Of a stretch of 64,000 nt of DNA, positions 11,104-20,758 are shown piece after piece. The stretch comes from Prorocentrum cordatum. Lineage: Eukaryota > Sar > Dinophyceae > Prorocentrales > Prorocentraceae. The DNA lies in the NCBI GenBank assembly GCA_963575745.1, contig CAUYUJ010016469.1:189903-253902 (forward strand), given 5' to 3'. Under the pieces are notes generated by a model that searched no databases, had not been told where the DNA came from, and was given only the letters and a program-made list of their open reading frames with translations. The translations under genes were made by a program, and so were the position numbers. Every line of letters begins with the position of its first letter. Positions within the stretch are counted from its first letter, which is position 1.

Positions 11104-11894
11104 TCAGTGGTAGCGGAAGCAAAGGAATCTCCCATCGTCATCCCATGGGGCAGAAATAATTCGATCTTGGAATGGGGGAACAAATCTTCTTATTTCGTGG
11201 TCCCAATTAATGAGTAGTCTCTCGTCTGTGTTAACCCAGGCAATAATCGACGCGTTATCGAAGATGACCTCGTACGAAGATAATCCGCGGTCAAAGAGTA
11301 CCGTCCAGCGCATCTGATTCCTTTGCCTCACAAATGAGACGGTTTTGTCGATGTCTGTAATCTCGGTACCTCCCGGGGCACCAACGTCCCGTCTGGGCGT
11401 ACTCTGCACGAGAAGCGGGCAAGTACTCTGCCGGTGAAAACAAGGATAATATCCCATTGTTCGTGATGCTTGAGGTTGGGGAGACATGGCCAGAGGCGGC
11501 GTATGTCTTCCACGCTCAAGGTACCCACCTTTGGGGGGTCCCCTTTCCGAGCCTGGTTGCCCATCGATACTACGGTCCTTGCAATGGGTGCTTGTCCATA
11601 TCTCCTTTGGCTTAGCCATGGAGGAAAATCCGAGGGGTCAGGCAGAGTTGGGCAGTTGCGTGCCGGAAGTAAACGCAATAAATCGTAATCTGCTGCACGA
11701 CACAGCCCGGAGTTGCCCTTTGGGAAGCAAACATTTCCACTCGTAGACTCCAAAAATGCCTGCCAACTCGCGATATGTAGAAGAGATCCGCGACTCCTGA
11801 CTTGGCCAGGGTCGCATGGGACATACATTCTTTCAATCGAAGCGGCAAACGTTGAATGTCCCTGACATGCCCTATAGAATATTGGTATGGGCAT
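11104..11894 (-). CDS. Accessory ORF R, unknown, with one frameshift
   Basis: The first part begins at ATG 11894 (MPIPIFYRACQG) and stays coding-like to about 11370. Coding then moves into another frame, ending HEIRRFVPPFQDRI...RYH at the TGA at 11104-11106. The join lies near TLVPREVPRLQ in one frame and GGTEITDIDKTVSF in the other. The protein would be about 260 residues. The second frame continues without shift through the TGA into ORF S, so R and S may once have been one product. No domain is recognised. Confidence 0.5.
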
Positions 11895-11925
11895 TTCGCT
11901 TCCATTGATCTCTTGTAGAGATATT

Positions 11926-12747
11926 TTATTGTGTGTCCCATAGAGCGCGAATCAGTGCTCCAGCAATCTTGGGGCTGTCTTTGGGGGAAATCCCCAGGAC
12001 ATCAATTGTCCCCGCCGGCAACACAGCTAAGCTGTGTGCAGCCGAGGCGCACGATTGGAAAGTAAATCCGCCATCATGTAACTTCTGTACAAGGTCACCA
12101 AAATAGACCCAGCCTCCTGACGATCTAGCATAGTCCGAACAGTGCCTCGCGATGTATACAGCACATTGGCCTATGATTTTGGCCAAATCATCCGCTCGGA
12201 AACTCATGCCGCTCCAGGTGTCCGAACTGCCGAAGGCAGCCGGGTTTTCATCGTCATCTTCTCCAGGTATGAGTGGCCTTAAGCACGCATAGGCGCCTGG
12301 AGAGAATCCATCAGGACAGTCATCGGAACAAAATTCGGCTCTCATATAATCCCTTGCGTACGCGAAAGATCCGTCATCTTGATTAAGACCTGCTAATATT
12401 GCAAAGATTGGATCTTCCACAAATTCTGCCATGCATCTAAGCGTAATTTCCGATTCTTTACGGATGGCTTCGACGTTAGGTGGCACAGGGCCCGTAATAT
12501 CGGCGTCCTGGAGCATCTGCTTCAGAGGCGCAGGCGTAGCCTGAAGTATGCGATAGCGCTCATCTGTTGTCACATACAATCGTTTCTCTTTAAATTCAGC
12601 AGCATGCCCTACCGTTACATCTCGGCCCCCATCGTAAGGGTCCGTGTAGCGCGGCCGTCCCTGCCTTTTGTCTGGGGCAGGCGGAAGGCACAGTCTTCGG
12701 AACATATTCATACACGCCTGTCCATTGGGAAAAGTTTCATCATCCAT
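11926..12747 (-). CDS. Accessory ORF Q, 273 aa, unknown
   Basis: It begins at ATG 12747 (MDDETFPNGQ) and ends at TAA 11926. Its start overlaps the stop of ORF P by 8 nt (AATGGATGA), an arrangement that suggests coupled termination and reinitiation. The protein is acidic and globular-looking, with a helical central part (ADDLAKIIGQCAVYIARH) and a WVYFGDLVQKLHDGGF segment. No known family was recognised. Intact over its whole length. Confidence 0.6.
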   Translation of the reverse strand: MDDETFPNGQACMNMFRRLCLPPAPDKRQGRPRYTDPYDGGRDVTVGHAAEFKEKRLYVTTDERYRILQATPAPLKQMLQDADITGPVPPNVEAIRKESEITLRCMAEFVEDPIFAILAGLNQDDGSFAYARDYMRAEFCSDDCPDGFSPGAYACLRPLIPGEDDDENPAAFGSSDTWSGMSFRADDLAKIIGQCAVYIARHCSDYARSSGGWVYFGDLVQKLHDGGFTFQSCASAAHSLAVLPAGTIDVLGISPKDSPKIAGALIRALWDTQ

Positions 12748-13339
12748 TGATTCCAGAAAATGAAGATCTTTTTCGTATGGATACGTTGAGCATGAGTCGT
12801 CCGATTATACTTCCATTTATTGTGCTTCCGGGTGGCCTGAGCCCCCCCGGCGGCGATGGAGCTCGGCCTTTTGGAACATGTTTTGCCCCATCATCGTTAA
12901 TATGTGATGCTCCCTCGTCCGACGGCACTTGCGTCGGACTCGATTGCTCACCTGGCGCATCACGACGGCTCTCTTGTTCCGCTCTGGCTGAGCCGGGCGG
13001 AGGCGCAGGAGGAGTAGGCACTCTGATCCCACTGCCAGAAGCTTCTGCCCTTCTGCGTCGCGACCATCGAGGTCCGTCCGCTATCATCGGAGCGCGGACA
13101 AAGTTTCTGTCCACCTTCAAAATTTGTTCTACAATAGCATTGGCAAAGTCATTCCACGCCGGGGAATATGTGTTTAGCTGATCCAGCTCGTCTGGTATGC
13201 TCATTTCGTAGATGCCTTTCGCTGCCTTGACGCACGATGCAGCGGCAATTCTGAACTTTTTCATCAGAGCAGTGTTGTCCTGAGCTTCATCTGCTCTCGA
13301 TTGGAGCCCTCGCAAATGATAAAAAGAAGTCCTTTTCAT
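12740..13339 (-). CDS. Accessory ORF P, 199 aa, helical N-term and Pro-rich C-term
   Basis: It starts at ATG 13339 (MKRTSFYHLRGLQSR) and ends at TGA 12740, overlapping ORF Q. Residues 1-85 look helical (ADEAQDNTALMKKFRIAAAS) and the rest is a Pro/Ser/Arg-rich disordered tail. It starts 29 nt after the stop of ORF O, in a different frame. No family assigned. A CTNAG-type hairpin with one wobble pair (12986-12994) encodes GSA in the linker. Confidence 0.55.
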   Translation of the reverse strand: MKRTSFYHLRGLQSRADEAQDNTALMKKFRIAAASCVKAAKGIYEMSIPDELDQLNTYSPAWNDFANAIVEQILKVDRNFVRAPMIADGPRWSRRRRAEASGSGIRVPTPPAPPPGSARAEQESRRDAPGEQSSPTQVPSDEGASHINDDGAKHVPKGRAPSPPGGLRPPGSTINGSIIGRLMLNVSIRKRSSFSGING

Positions 13340-13368
13340 TTCTCAACACTGAACTGGATTTAGGGTAT

Positions 13369-16089
13369 TCAAAATGTAAGCACGAGAGAGACATCTTTGA
13401 TTGTCATTATGATGGTAGTAAAGTCATCATCTCCTTCCAATTCAGCAGGTGAACACAGAGATGAATGACGCCCGTCCGACTGAGCCGTGGGGCTAACGTC
13501 GCGCATGTTCTGTACATTGTCGTTTCCGTCTCTTGCAGAAACACCAGCATCGTCAGGGGCCGCCTTCGCCTCTGTAGGTGTAGCACTCGCGGATCGAGAT
13601 CGTTCACCCACGGGACCGCCATCGCCACGAGGCGGGTCGTCCCGGCGTCTGGTCCAACTGGGAGCCTGCTTGGGAGGTGCTTGCTTAGAGCGAAGCTGAT
13701 TTGCCTGATAGCTCCGAGTAGCGGACGAGGAGCCAGGGATGTTGGTTCTGGCAAATATATTCAATTCTGACGGAGGATCAGCAACGCTCGGCCTCCAATG
13801 TCTGCTACCAACTACATCTGGGCCACTCGACTTAGCTGGTGACTGGGCAGTCACAGGGGTAGCGGGATCTCCATCATACCGAAGCATCTTCGCTGGCGGC
13901 TGACCAAAGTTCTCTGGCCTGGGATCGGTCCTCGGGGGAGGAGCCTTCTCGGTAGAAACTTCCTTCGCGGGTGGAGCGTGCGTCTGCCTAGTAATATTCG
14001 GCCGTTGTTCCGGAGGACTCGATGGAGTACGAATCGCTGGCGGGGCCTTCTTGGCAGGAATCTCTTTCGGCCCACCAGGAGGAGGAGGAACAGGGGGCCG
14101 ACTAGCCGCCCTCGGGGGCGGAGCCTTATAGGTCCTCTCGGGCTTCGCAGGCGCCCTTCCAAGATCAGGAAAGTCCTTTCTGTCCATTGAAAATTGAATG
14201 CCGGGCGGCTTAGCCGCCGGCTGCACTTTCTCGCCCCCTTCAGCTGCCCTCTCTTTCTCCTTTGCATTTTGCTCGACCAGTTGAACTGATCTATTCGAGG
14301 CCTCGCCCCTATGCACGGGGTGAATCTTGGTCAGCCTGACTCCTTTGTCTTGGAGCCACGGCCAAATATCATCGCATTTTTCTTCGTCTGTTTCGCCTTC
14401 CCCCCTCAAATAGGGGGGCGCCCCCTTTTGCCAATCGAAGGAGGTCAAGCCAGGGGCCCAAGCCTTTTGAGCATCGCGGACTTTGTCCGCGCGCACGGTC
14501 CGCTCTGGGGTTCGGCACCTCTCAAACTCAAAGTCCACCTCCAGATTCCACCCTTTATCTCTGGCAATTTGCAGCAAATGCGTATATGCTTGGGTAACCC
14601 ATATGGCTGCTGCAGTCCAATGATAGAGCCTCAATTCGTATAAAACGTCAGTCTCTGGATTGCTCACGCATTGAGTCGGCGATCCTCTAATGGATTTGGT
14701 CGTCTTGGCATAGTAGACAATCTCGGCCGTACCCCAGATGCCGTCACCAAAGGTCTCCTCCGCAATGGAGTAGGTGGTGTGGGTGCTGGGGTTGTCAGTA
14801 CATGGGAACGAATACACCCCAACTGCATTTGTCTTCACGCTTTCGCCGTATTGAGGATTTGACGGAAGCAACTGATGTCCCTCCAAAATAGCATGAAGCG
14901 TTGACACTGACGTACCATGCGACTGCTTTGTCCAGCTGGTGGATGGGTCTGAGACCTCCGCACGCTTTCCTTTTGTCAGAAAGAAAGGCAACGCTAATCC
15001 GACGCAATAGGCTTTACCCGCATTATGGGATGTCAACCTCAAATCTGCCCAATTCAAGCGATCGGCCACGGTGGCATTCAGCGTTCGTATCGACCTGTCT
15101 GCTTTGATCCTGAAGAAGCGAGCCCAGTTTGGCACTAGATAGTTCGCGGTCATCGGTGGAACTCTCGTCGTTGGCTGAAGCATCTGATGGGCAAGCCACA
15201 CTGGGCTACTCGCGTATTTTAGGATCGTTTTCCGTTCTGAGCTGTAAGGTGGATCTCTTCCCTCGGCGACCTCAGCAGCTCGTCCCTCTTCGCCTGGGAA
15301 TGCGTTCAACGGCATCATGTCCCGGTGAAGTTTGCCGCTGGCGACCGTGAATGGGCAGGGGGCGTCATGACGAGCAACCTCACCCGTCTTTGCGTCTTTT
15401 ATCGGCAGGTTCTTTATTTGCTGATATTCCTGATGGATCGGCCACAAATATTCTTCCTCTCCACGATGTCCTTCTTTCGGCCTATTTGGAAACTTGCTCT
15501 TTTGCCGTTTACTAATCAAAGTCAACCCACCCTCGGGGCAGTTTTCACGAATGCTCATTTCAGCTGTTTCCCCAGGGGTTTCGATATCCTTAACATTGGT
15601 CGCAGGAGCCAACGGAGGAGCGCGCGGCGACTGGGCCGTCATCGCGCTAGAACCAGAGCCCGTTCCGGCTAAGCCGACGGGTTTGGCCTTGTCAGTCGCG
15701 ACACCAGTTCCGGGCTGGCCGGTCGTCAAAACTTTAGTATATACGGGGATTGCCATGCCCCCTGGTGTTGCACTGCTCGCCGCAACGGCTAAGCCGCTCG
15801 GCATCGCCGTCGGTGCTGCTTTATTGAGTTCCTTGAGTACGGCACGCATTGGCTCATTATTCTGGACTCCCTCGGTCGCCGGTCCCTGCGTCTTCCCCCT
15901 CGGTGGCATTCCCGGACAGAAGACTTTTCCTCGGGGCAAATGGTAAGCATCATCTTTCCATGGGAAGAAGGCCTCATAGACACCTCCTCTTTTAAGGAAG
16001 TCTTTAAACTCAGCTGAATAAAACGAATACCTAGCACTGCCTCCAGTTCCGTTCGCAACGACAGGGAAGCGTTCGTCGGCCAGTTTTCC
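13369..16089 (-). CDS. Accessory ORF O, ~900 aa, with HGTS...GVY domain
   Basis: The open frame runs from just after the TAA at 16090-16092 to 13369. No ATG is obvious near the top, and the segment GGSARYSFYSAEFKDFLKRG upstream of the first non-ATG start looks coding, so it may be reached by read-through. A Pro/Ala-rich N-terminal linker precedes a globular part at about 15,400-14,350. That part contains HGTSVSTLHAILEGHQLLPS, then KTNAVGVYSF and IWGTAEIVYYA, a layout that recalls ADP-ribosyltransferase folds (HG[ST]..., GVY) without proving one. A long Pro/Lys/Arg-rich tail follows. It is in the same frame as ORFs L, M and N. Intact over its length. Confidence 0.6.
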   Translation of the reverse strand, partial: GKLADERFPVVANGTGGSARYSFYSAEFKDFLKRGGVYEAFFPWKDDAYHLPRGKVFCPGMPPRGKTQGPATEGVQNNEPMRAVLKELNKAAPTAMPSGLAVAASSATPGGMAIPVYTKVLTTGQPGTGVATDKAKPVGLAGTGSGSSAMTAQSPRAPPLAPATNVKDIETPGETAEMSIRENCPEGGLTLISKRQKSKFPNRPKEGHRGEEEYLWPIHQEYQQIKNLPIKDAKTGEVARHDAPCPFTVASGKLHRDMMPLNAFPGEEGRAAEVAEGRDPPYSSERKTILKYASSPVWLAHQMLQPTTRVPPMTANYLVPNWARFFRIKADRSIRTLNATVADRLNWADLRLTSHNAGKAYCVGLALPFFLTKGKRAEVSDPSTSWTKQSHGTSVSTLHAILEGHQLLPSNPQYGESVKTNAVGVYSFPCTDNPSTHTTYSIAEETFGDGIWGTAEIVYYAKTTKSIRGSPTQCVSNPETDVLYELRLYHWTAAAIWVTQAYTHLLQIARDKGWNLEVDFEFERCRTPERTVRADKVRDAQKAWAPGLTSFDWQKGAPPYLRGEGETDEEKCDDIWPWLQDKGVRLTKIHPVHRGEASNRSVQLVEQNAKEKERAAEGGEKVQPAAKPPGIQFSMDRKDFPDLGRAPAKPERTYKAPPPRAASRPPVPPPPGGPKEIPAKKAPPAIRTPSSPPEQRPNITRQTHAPPAKEVSTEKAPPPRTDPRPENFGQPPAKMLRYDGDPATPVTAQSPAKSSGPDVVGSRHWRPSVADPPSELNIFARTNIPGSSSATRSYQANQLRSKQAPPKQAPSWTRRRDDPPRGDGGPVGERSRSASATPTEAKAAPDDAGVSARDGNDNVQNMRDVSPTAQSDGRHSSLCSPAELEGDDDFTTIIMTIKDVSLVLTF

Positions 16090-16125
16090 TTAAATCGGAG
16101 CGCTCCAAGTATTGACCTGGGAATG

Positions 16126-16659
16126 TTACCTTCTGTGGGGGGACCAATCCTGCCAATACATGATCAGATCTTGGACTTTCGCCTCCTGATGGGCGTACTT
16201 GTCCTCCCTCACGGAACAGGTTATGCGACCTTCGCCGACGGCTGAGCCGCCGGCAGGTTGACCGAAAAATAGCACGGCCAGTTTGGCCGATTTAATCATG
16301 TATTCGACACATACATCCGCAGCAAGGACATTTCGGGATTTTCCCCCATCCAAAATTTGATAATCATCATGTGAAGCACAGAAATGGAAAGCATCATCGT
16401 TGCGGTGCCTCAGCTGGCGGCATAGGCTGACACCGTCGAGAATCATTACTCTGGGGAACAATCCTATCCTTTTAAAGTGTTCAATCCGACGGTTCATCCT
16501 GGCTCGGACCATGGTGGCAACATCATCCCACATTGGGCCGACGCCGTCATCACCTATTTGCCAACATGTCGAGTCCCCGCCGACATGCATTCTGTCGATA
16601 GTCCCCTGTTGGGACCGTTTCATTATGTCGTCGATCAAATCCACGGCGCCCTTTATAAT
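16126..16659 (-). CDS. Accessory ORF N, ~177 aa, continues ORF M after TAG
   Basis: It is in the same frame as ORF M, separated only by a TAG at 16660-16662. The protein (IIKGAVDLIDDIMKRSQQG...) has the segment PRVMILDGVSLCRQLRHR followed by FHFCASHDDYQ, which resembles a beta-strand/loop/His-Asp arrangement. I cannot assign a family. The frame continues past its own TAA (16126-16128) toward ORF O. Confidence 0.5.
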   Translation of the reverse strand: MIKGAVDLIDDIMKRSQQGTIDRMHVGGDSTCWQIGDDGVGPMWDDVATMVRARMNRRIEHFKRIGLFPRVMILDGVSLCRQLRHRNDDAFHFCASHDDYQILDGGKSRNVLAADVCVEYMIKSAKLAVLFFGQPAGGSAVGEGRITCSVREDKYAHQEAKVQDLIMYWQDWSPHRR

Positions 16660-18255
16660 CTACCTGAGACTCCCTGCAAAAGTAAAAGGGTTCTCAGTTC
16701 TTTTGACTCCACTGCCTACTCCGTTCAATTTGCCCGATTGGTCAACAATGTCGTTGAGATTCCAGAAAGTGAAACGAATTGGGGTGGCGGTCCCTTCATT
16801 ATAATACCATTGTTTGCCCCAGTGAAACTTCGCGGAGTCGGCGGCAATGCCGTTGAGTAGTGCTCCACTTTTAGCCGACTGTGCGCTTCCAAATACCAAA
16901 TTTCGCATGTGAAATTCAAGCATAAGGCTCGGCTTAGGCGCCCCTGATGCGTCCTTGAACGTAATCGTGGAGTCAGACACGATGTGTACGGAACATGACC
17001 AACTACGATAATGCCCATTTTTCATCTTGGTCAGAGGCCGGAAGAAATCCGCCACAGATTTCCCCGTGGATGACATAGTGGCGAGGTCTTCTCCGGCGAA
17101 TAGAATCCACAAGTGACCATGAACCTCGGCGATCTTTGTAATCGCCTGGCATTTCTTGGCAAAATCCAGGTTAGCTGACCAGAATCTCAATTTTGGGTCC
17201 GCGACCTCCATATAAAGGTCCAGGATTTCATCCACTATTACTCGCCATTCATCCCGGGGAGGCGGAACTCGCCCAGAGCTCCCTTTCATGCGAAGATACT
17301 CAAGGACGTTCCACGGGCCACGACCGACGTACGGTTTGTCTTCTTGCTCGGGTTCAGACGCTGCGGGTCCCGAGTCGGGCGGCCCACCTCCTCCTCCCCC
17401 CCCTGAGGGGGGGTCATCACGTGAGGGAAGTCCGCCAGATGGTGGCTGACCCCCTCCGTCGCCGGCTGAGCCGGGGGGGGGAGCGCCACCACTGCCCCCA
17501 CTGGCTAAGCCAGGAGGATTCTCGGCGTAGGGAGGCTGGCCGGCTGGTGGTTCGCCAGCCGCCTGTTTCGCATTCCAATGACCATCCAATGATAGCTGAT
17601 ATTGGCCCACAACTACTGGTTGGCAAATCTCTGCGATCGAGTCGTCGGGCATCTCCATTGCAGTATTTGGCTTGTTTTGTGGCGAGTCCTCATCATCATC
17701 CGGGTTGAGTCCGTCTTCGGCAAGCCATTTCTCAAAGTTCCGTGGCCTCTTCCAGGGACGTTGTCTTTTCCTCCAGTGCACTGCCTGCTTAGGTGTGTCC
17801 TCGAAGTATGCCGCCTTGGCGGCGGCGGCAAGGGCTTCTTCGACTACGTGCACGGGTACGCCGTATTTTCCTTTTACCACTGGAAAAGCGAACATCGTTC
17901 CCCACCTTTCCCCGACGGCTGAGCCGTGGGGAGGCTTCCGAGAGGAAGGAGTCCAAATATCAATCCAGACCTTTTGAGAGCCTTTCTCCCTGTGTTCTGC
18001 CACTGGTACACTCACATAACTGCCCCAGTGGTTCTCGCAGTAAACTGCTGGACCGGCAGCGGGGCCAAAAACTTCCCCCGGTTCGAGCGTTCGGATTATA
18101 CAACGAAAGCTCTCTTCTGGGGGTTCCGTGTACACCCTACTGATCAGCTTCGTCTTCTCGTCAGGATATGTTTGGAGGAACGTTCCCACGGGGATTTTGT
18201 CGACGTCAGGAGGGGCACAATCGAAACGGCAAATCCCCTTCCGCTCAAACGTGGT
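16660..18255 (-). CDS. Accessory ORF M, ~531 aa, unknown
   Basis: The frame is open from the TAG at 18256-18258 and includes TTFERKGICRFDCAPPDVDK before the first alternative start (GTG at 18189). The N-terminal half has a globular part (PGEVFGPAAGPAVYCENHWG) and the middle is a Gly/Pro-rich linker with C7-TGA-G7 and CTNAG hairpins. The C-terminal half (EWRVIVDEILDLYMEVADPK to RFTFWNLNDIVDQSGK) looks conserved and globular. No family recognised. Upstream of the TAG the same frame encodes KGWGWRCTMWKNDIFY, so L, M and N are one frame with stop codons. Confidence 0.55.
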   Translation of the reverse strand, partial: TTFERKGICRFDCAPPDVDKIPVGTFLQTYPDEKTKLISRVYTEPPEESFRCIIRTLEPGEVFGPAAGPAVYCENHWGSYVSVPVAEHREKGSQKVWIDIWTPSSRKPPHGSAVGERWGTMFAFPVVKGKYGVPVHVVEEALAAAAKAAYFEDTPKQAVHWRKRQRPWKRPRNFEKWLAEDGLNPDDDEDSPQNKPNTAMEMPDDSIAEICQPVVVGQYQLSLDGHWNAKQAAGEPPAGQPPYAENPPGLASGGSGGAPPPGSAGDGGGQPPSGGLPSRDDPPSGGGGGGGPPDSGPAASEPEQEDKPYVGRGPWNVLEYLRMKGSSGRVPPPRDEWRVIVDEILDLYMEVADPKLRFWSANLDFAKKCQAITKIAEVHGHLWILFAGEDLATMSSTGKSVADFFRPLTKMKNGHYRSWSCSVHIVSDSTITFKDASGAPKPSLMLEFHMRNLVFGSAQSAKSGALLNGIAADSAKFHWGKQWYYNEGTATPIRFTFWNLNDIVDQSGKLNGVGSGVKRTENPFTFAGSLR

Positions 18256-18417
18256 CTAATATACGGTCCACGGGCCCTGGGAGATCTGGGAGTATAAACG
18301 CTGGAATACCATCTGAGACGTTGTTTCCAGGTCCGCCCTCAACGCAGTCCCGACGGCGTCATCTCTCGTGTAAAATATGTCGTTCTTCCACATCGTGCAG
18401 CGCCAACCCCAGCCCTT

Positions 18418-20110
18418 TTACGGCACAAACTTGATGTTTCCGTCTTTGGGTCCCGCACGGGACCACTCCCTCAGTTTATCAGGGAGGCACTTGAAGACTT
18501 CTTTGTTCCTCCATGCCTCGACGTCTTCCACATCGGGGTCAGTCACTTTCTTTGAGCGAGAATTGTCCTGGGGGGCAGTTTCAATATCAACATCATTTTC
18601 TGATATAATGGCATTTGGACTGAAGTGTTCATGTCCTGTCCCATCCGGCTGAGCCGGTGGGCAAGCCATCCCGCTCGGCTGAGCCGGCGTTGGGGCTTTT
18701 CGAATTGCGGCGAGGAGAGCATCATTATAATCCTCTTCCTCTCTGCCCTTGTCAACAACAACGTCGGAATCAATGTCATCCATGATGTCGTCAGAACAGA
18801 TTGAGATCGCGCCATCACCCAGTGGTCCGTCCGCCTTCTTCTTCAGCGGACGACACATGGGTTCAGTCGTCGGCATCTCCGGCACGCGGGAACCGCGGCA
18901 AGCGAGATTCGAGCAGTCGCGGCAAGGCAACCGCTCGCCTCTACGGGGGGCCGGTCGCGGGGCAACCCGCGCAGGCTGTTGAGCCGAAACGGCAGCGGCG
19001 CATATAGGATTGATAAAGGAGGTAGGACGACGACGAGACGACCTACCTCTCTCAGCAGCGTTGGCGATGGCAAAATGGACTTGCTTGGCGAAATCATCGG
19101 TGTCTTCAGCGTTCTTACACTCTCTTCCCCCAGCCTCAACATGCTCATGTGCGCCATCACATCTGCGCTCTAACCCCTCCGCAACAATGGGAGAGGTGGT
19201 GGCTATCGCCCAGGGCTTTTTCATGAAATTGCCCTTACTATCCTTCAATCCGCACGCGAACCCGCGCAGCGCCGTCTTGGCAAATCCCAACTCTCGAAGG
19301 AAACTATTTACCTGAGGGTCTCTCCAATAATTACATTGGGTAGGCCATTCGACACATACAATGCCCCCCGCTTTGTGCACGGCACGGGCAATCTCACGGA
19401 AATTCCAGAATAAATAACGGAAATCAGTTCTAATGCCCCGAAGTCTGCGCATGGCCCTGCGGGTTCCGGCACGGAAATAATGCGCCTCGTTCACATACTG
19501 CCAAGGGGAGCCTCCTGTGCACGGCATGGAGCCCCACAACGTAATATGTTTTCCCTTAAACGCAGCTATGTCGTTAAGCGCTATTTTGAGTCCCTCATCC
19601 GCCCTCGTGTCTTCTTCTTCAGTGTATCTAATCACTTTACATGAGTTGTCAAAGAAGTTCTTCGGGTTTCCTATTCTACTTTGGGGGGCGCAACAGCACT
19701 CTAATAAAAGCCTTTCCCCGGTCCACTGAGTGGCCGGGGCGCAATCTTCTTGGATTTTAAATTCTGTGCATCCCGTCCACTTGCTGAGGCAATAATCACC
19801 GTCGCTAGAATCGCCATCTGAATCATATTCAAATGGGTGATGATATCTGCTTTCTTCGTCACGCCAATTATCGATGCGATCTATCGTCAAACCTTGTTGA
19901 GAGTTGACGGCATATGTGCGACGCTTATCATCAAGCTTATCAATCTCGACGGGGCAATCGCCGATTGCCGGCATAAATGTGACAAGTCTGGGAACATAGC
20001 GATGTCGTATCAAATCCTGTCCTTGTCTCGCCCATTCATCCCTTTGATCAGAAGTTGGCAGCCACCGCGGAGTGCGGATTGTAAAGCGAGCGATCGTTGT
20101 TAGCAGCATC
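18418..20110 (-). CDS. Accessory ORF L: methyltransferase-like protein
   Basis: Coding appears to begin near 20,110, after a frame change from the RNase H tail; the same frame above that is probably a shadow of the preceding protein. The central domain contains LLLECCCAPQSRIG (motif I-like), an acidic strand VIRYTEEED, LWGSMPCTGGSPWQYVN (motif IV-like, PC), then GGIVCVEWPTQCNYW (motif VI-like, EWP) and HEHVEAGG. This order is what a SAM-dependent methyltransferase related to the cytosine-5 group would show, and I recall similar PCTGGSPWQ proteins beside dinoflagellate copia pol. The classical PPCQ/ENV wording is absent, so catalytic activity is uncertain. The C-terminus is a Pro/acidic linker with two CTNAG hairpins. 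Confidence 0.5.
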
Positions 20111-20758
20111 CTCCCTGTTTTCAGGTCTCTTGGAAGGCTCTGACTCGCTTTCACTGTCCGATATTCCAAACATGGTTTCCATCTCACGCTCGGAGATTCT
20201 TTTCGTTGCGTTTTCAATCGCTCTCGTTTTCTCTGAGCTTCTGCTGTAACACTCTTTGCCCATTCGAGGGGTGGCATTACCTGCAACATCAGCTGAGCTG
20301 ACTGCATTCTTTGTCTTTAATAATCCCTCGGCATGGCCGGGGGCAGCCACAACAGGTTTACCTTTGTTGGGGCGCTTTTTCTTTTTGTTTGACTTTTTTC
20401 TAGGCATGGCAGCCCCTCTCCGCAGGGCCGAACTAGGGCCCGGGCGGGGCTTCAGAATCCCCCCGGGCTTCAGGGGAAGTCCGTCAGAAAACGTCGAATC
20501 AAGATAATCTAGGTACCGCTTAGCGGCCCAGAACCTAGGCGTCACTATGTTGACGAGGTATAATACTTTGACCCATGCCATTGGGTCAACGAATCGTTTT
20601 GTTCCAATATCTGCAGCCTCGTCTTGTGTTCTTTCATATTGTAATTGAACAAGGCCACGAGAAAATTGTTCGGACACAGCTGCTGCATCAATTCTACGCG
20701 TTCTTGGTAGGTGCATCAGCTTCATTGACCCGCCTGCCTTGATGACTTTGCAAACTGC
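20048..20758 (-). CDS. RNase H C-terminal part plus basic tail
   Basis: It continues the RNase H frame after an in-frame TGA (20759-20761). The segment AVCKVIKAGGSMKLMH, RTRRIDAAAV and QLQYERTQDEAADIGTKRF corresponds to the last helix and the DxxTK-like end of copia RNase H. A roughly 110-residue Lys/Arg-rich tail follows (KKSNKKKKRPNKGK), then an acidic patch (SDSESESEP). The tail could bind nucleic acid or serve as a nuclear signal. The frame ends at 20048, overlapping the upstream end of ORF L. Confidence 0.75.
   Translation of the reverse strand, partial: AVCKVIKAGGSMKLMHLPRTRRIDAAAVSEQFSRGLVQLQYERTQDEAADIGTKRFVDPMAWVKVLYLVNIVTPRFWAAKRYLDYLDSTFSDGLPLKPGGILKPRPGPSSALRRGAAMPRKKSNKKKKRPNKGKPVVAAPGHAEGLLKTKNAVSSADVAGNATPRMGKECYSRSSEKTRAIENATKRISEREMETMFGISDSESESEPSKRPENREDAANNDRSLYNPHSAVAANF

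Noticed and set aside
12747-13181. Plus-strand frame over ORF P
   Set aside because: A shadow of the minus-strand gene. The strand of all neighbouring ORFs and the P-Q overlap favour minus.
18418-20307. Full 629-codon frame as the methyltransferase-like protein
   Set aside because: The first about 65 codons overlap the RNase H tail frame, which looks coding there, so the true start is probably near 20,110.
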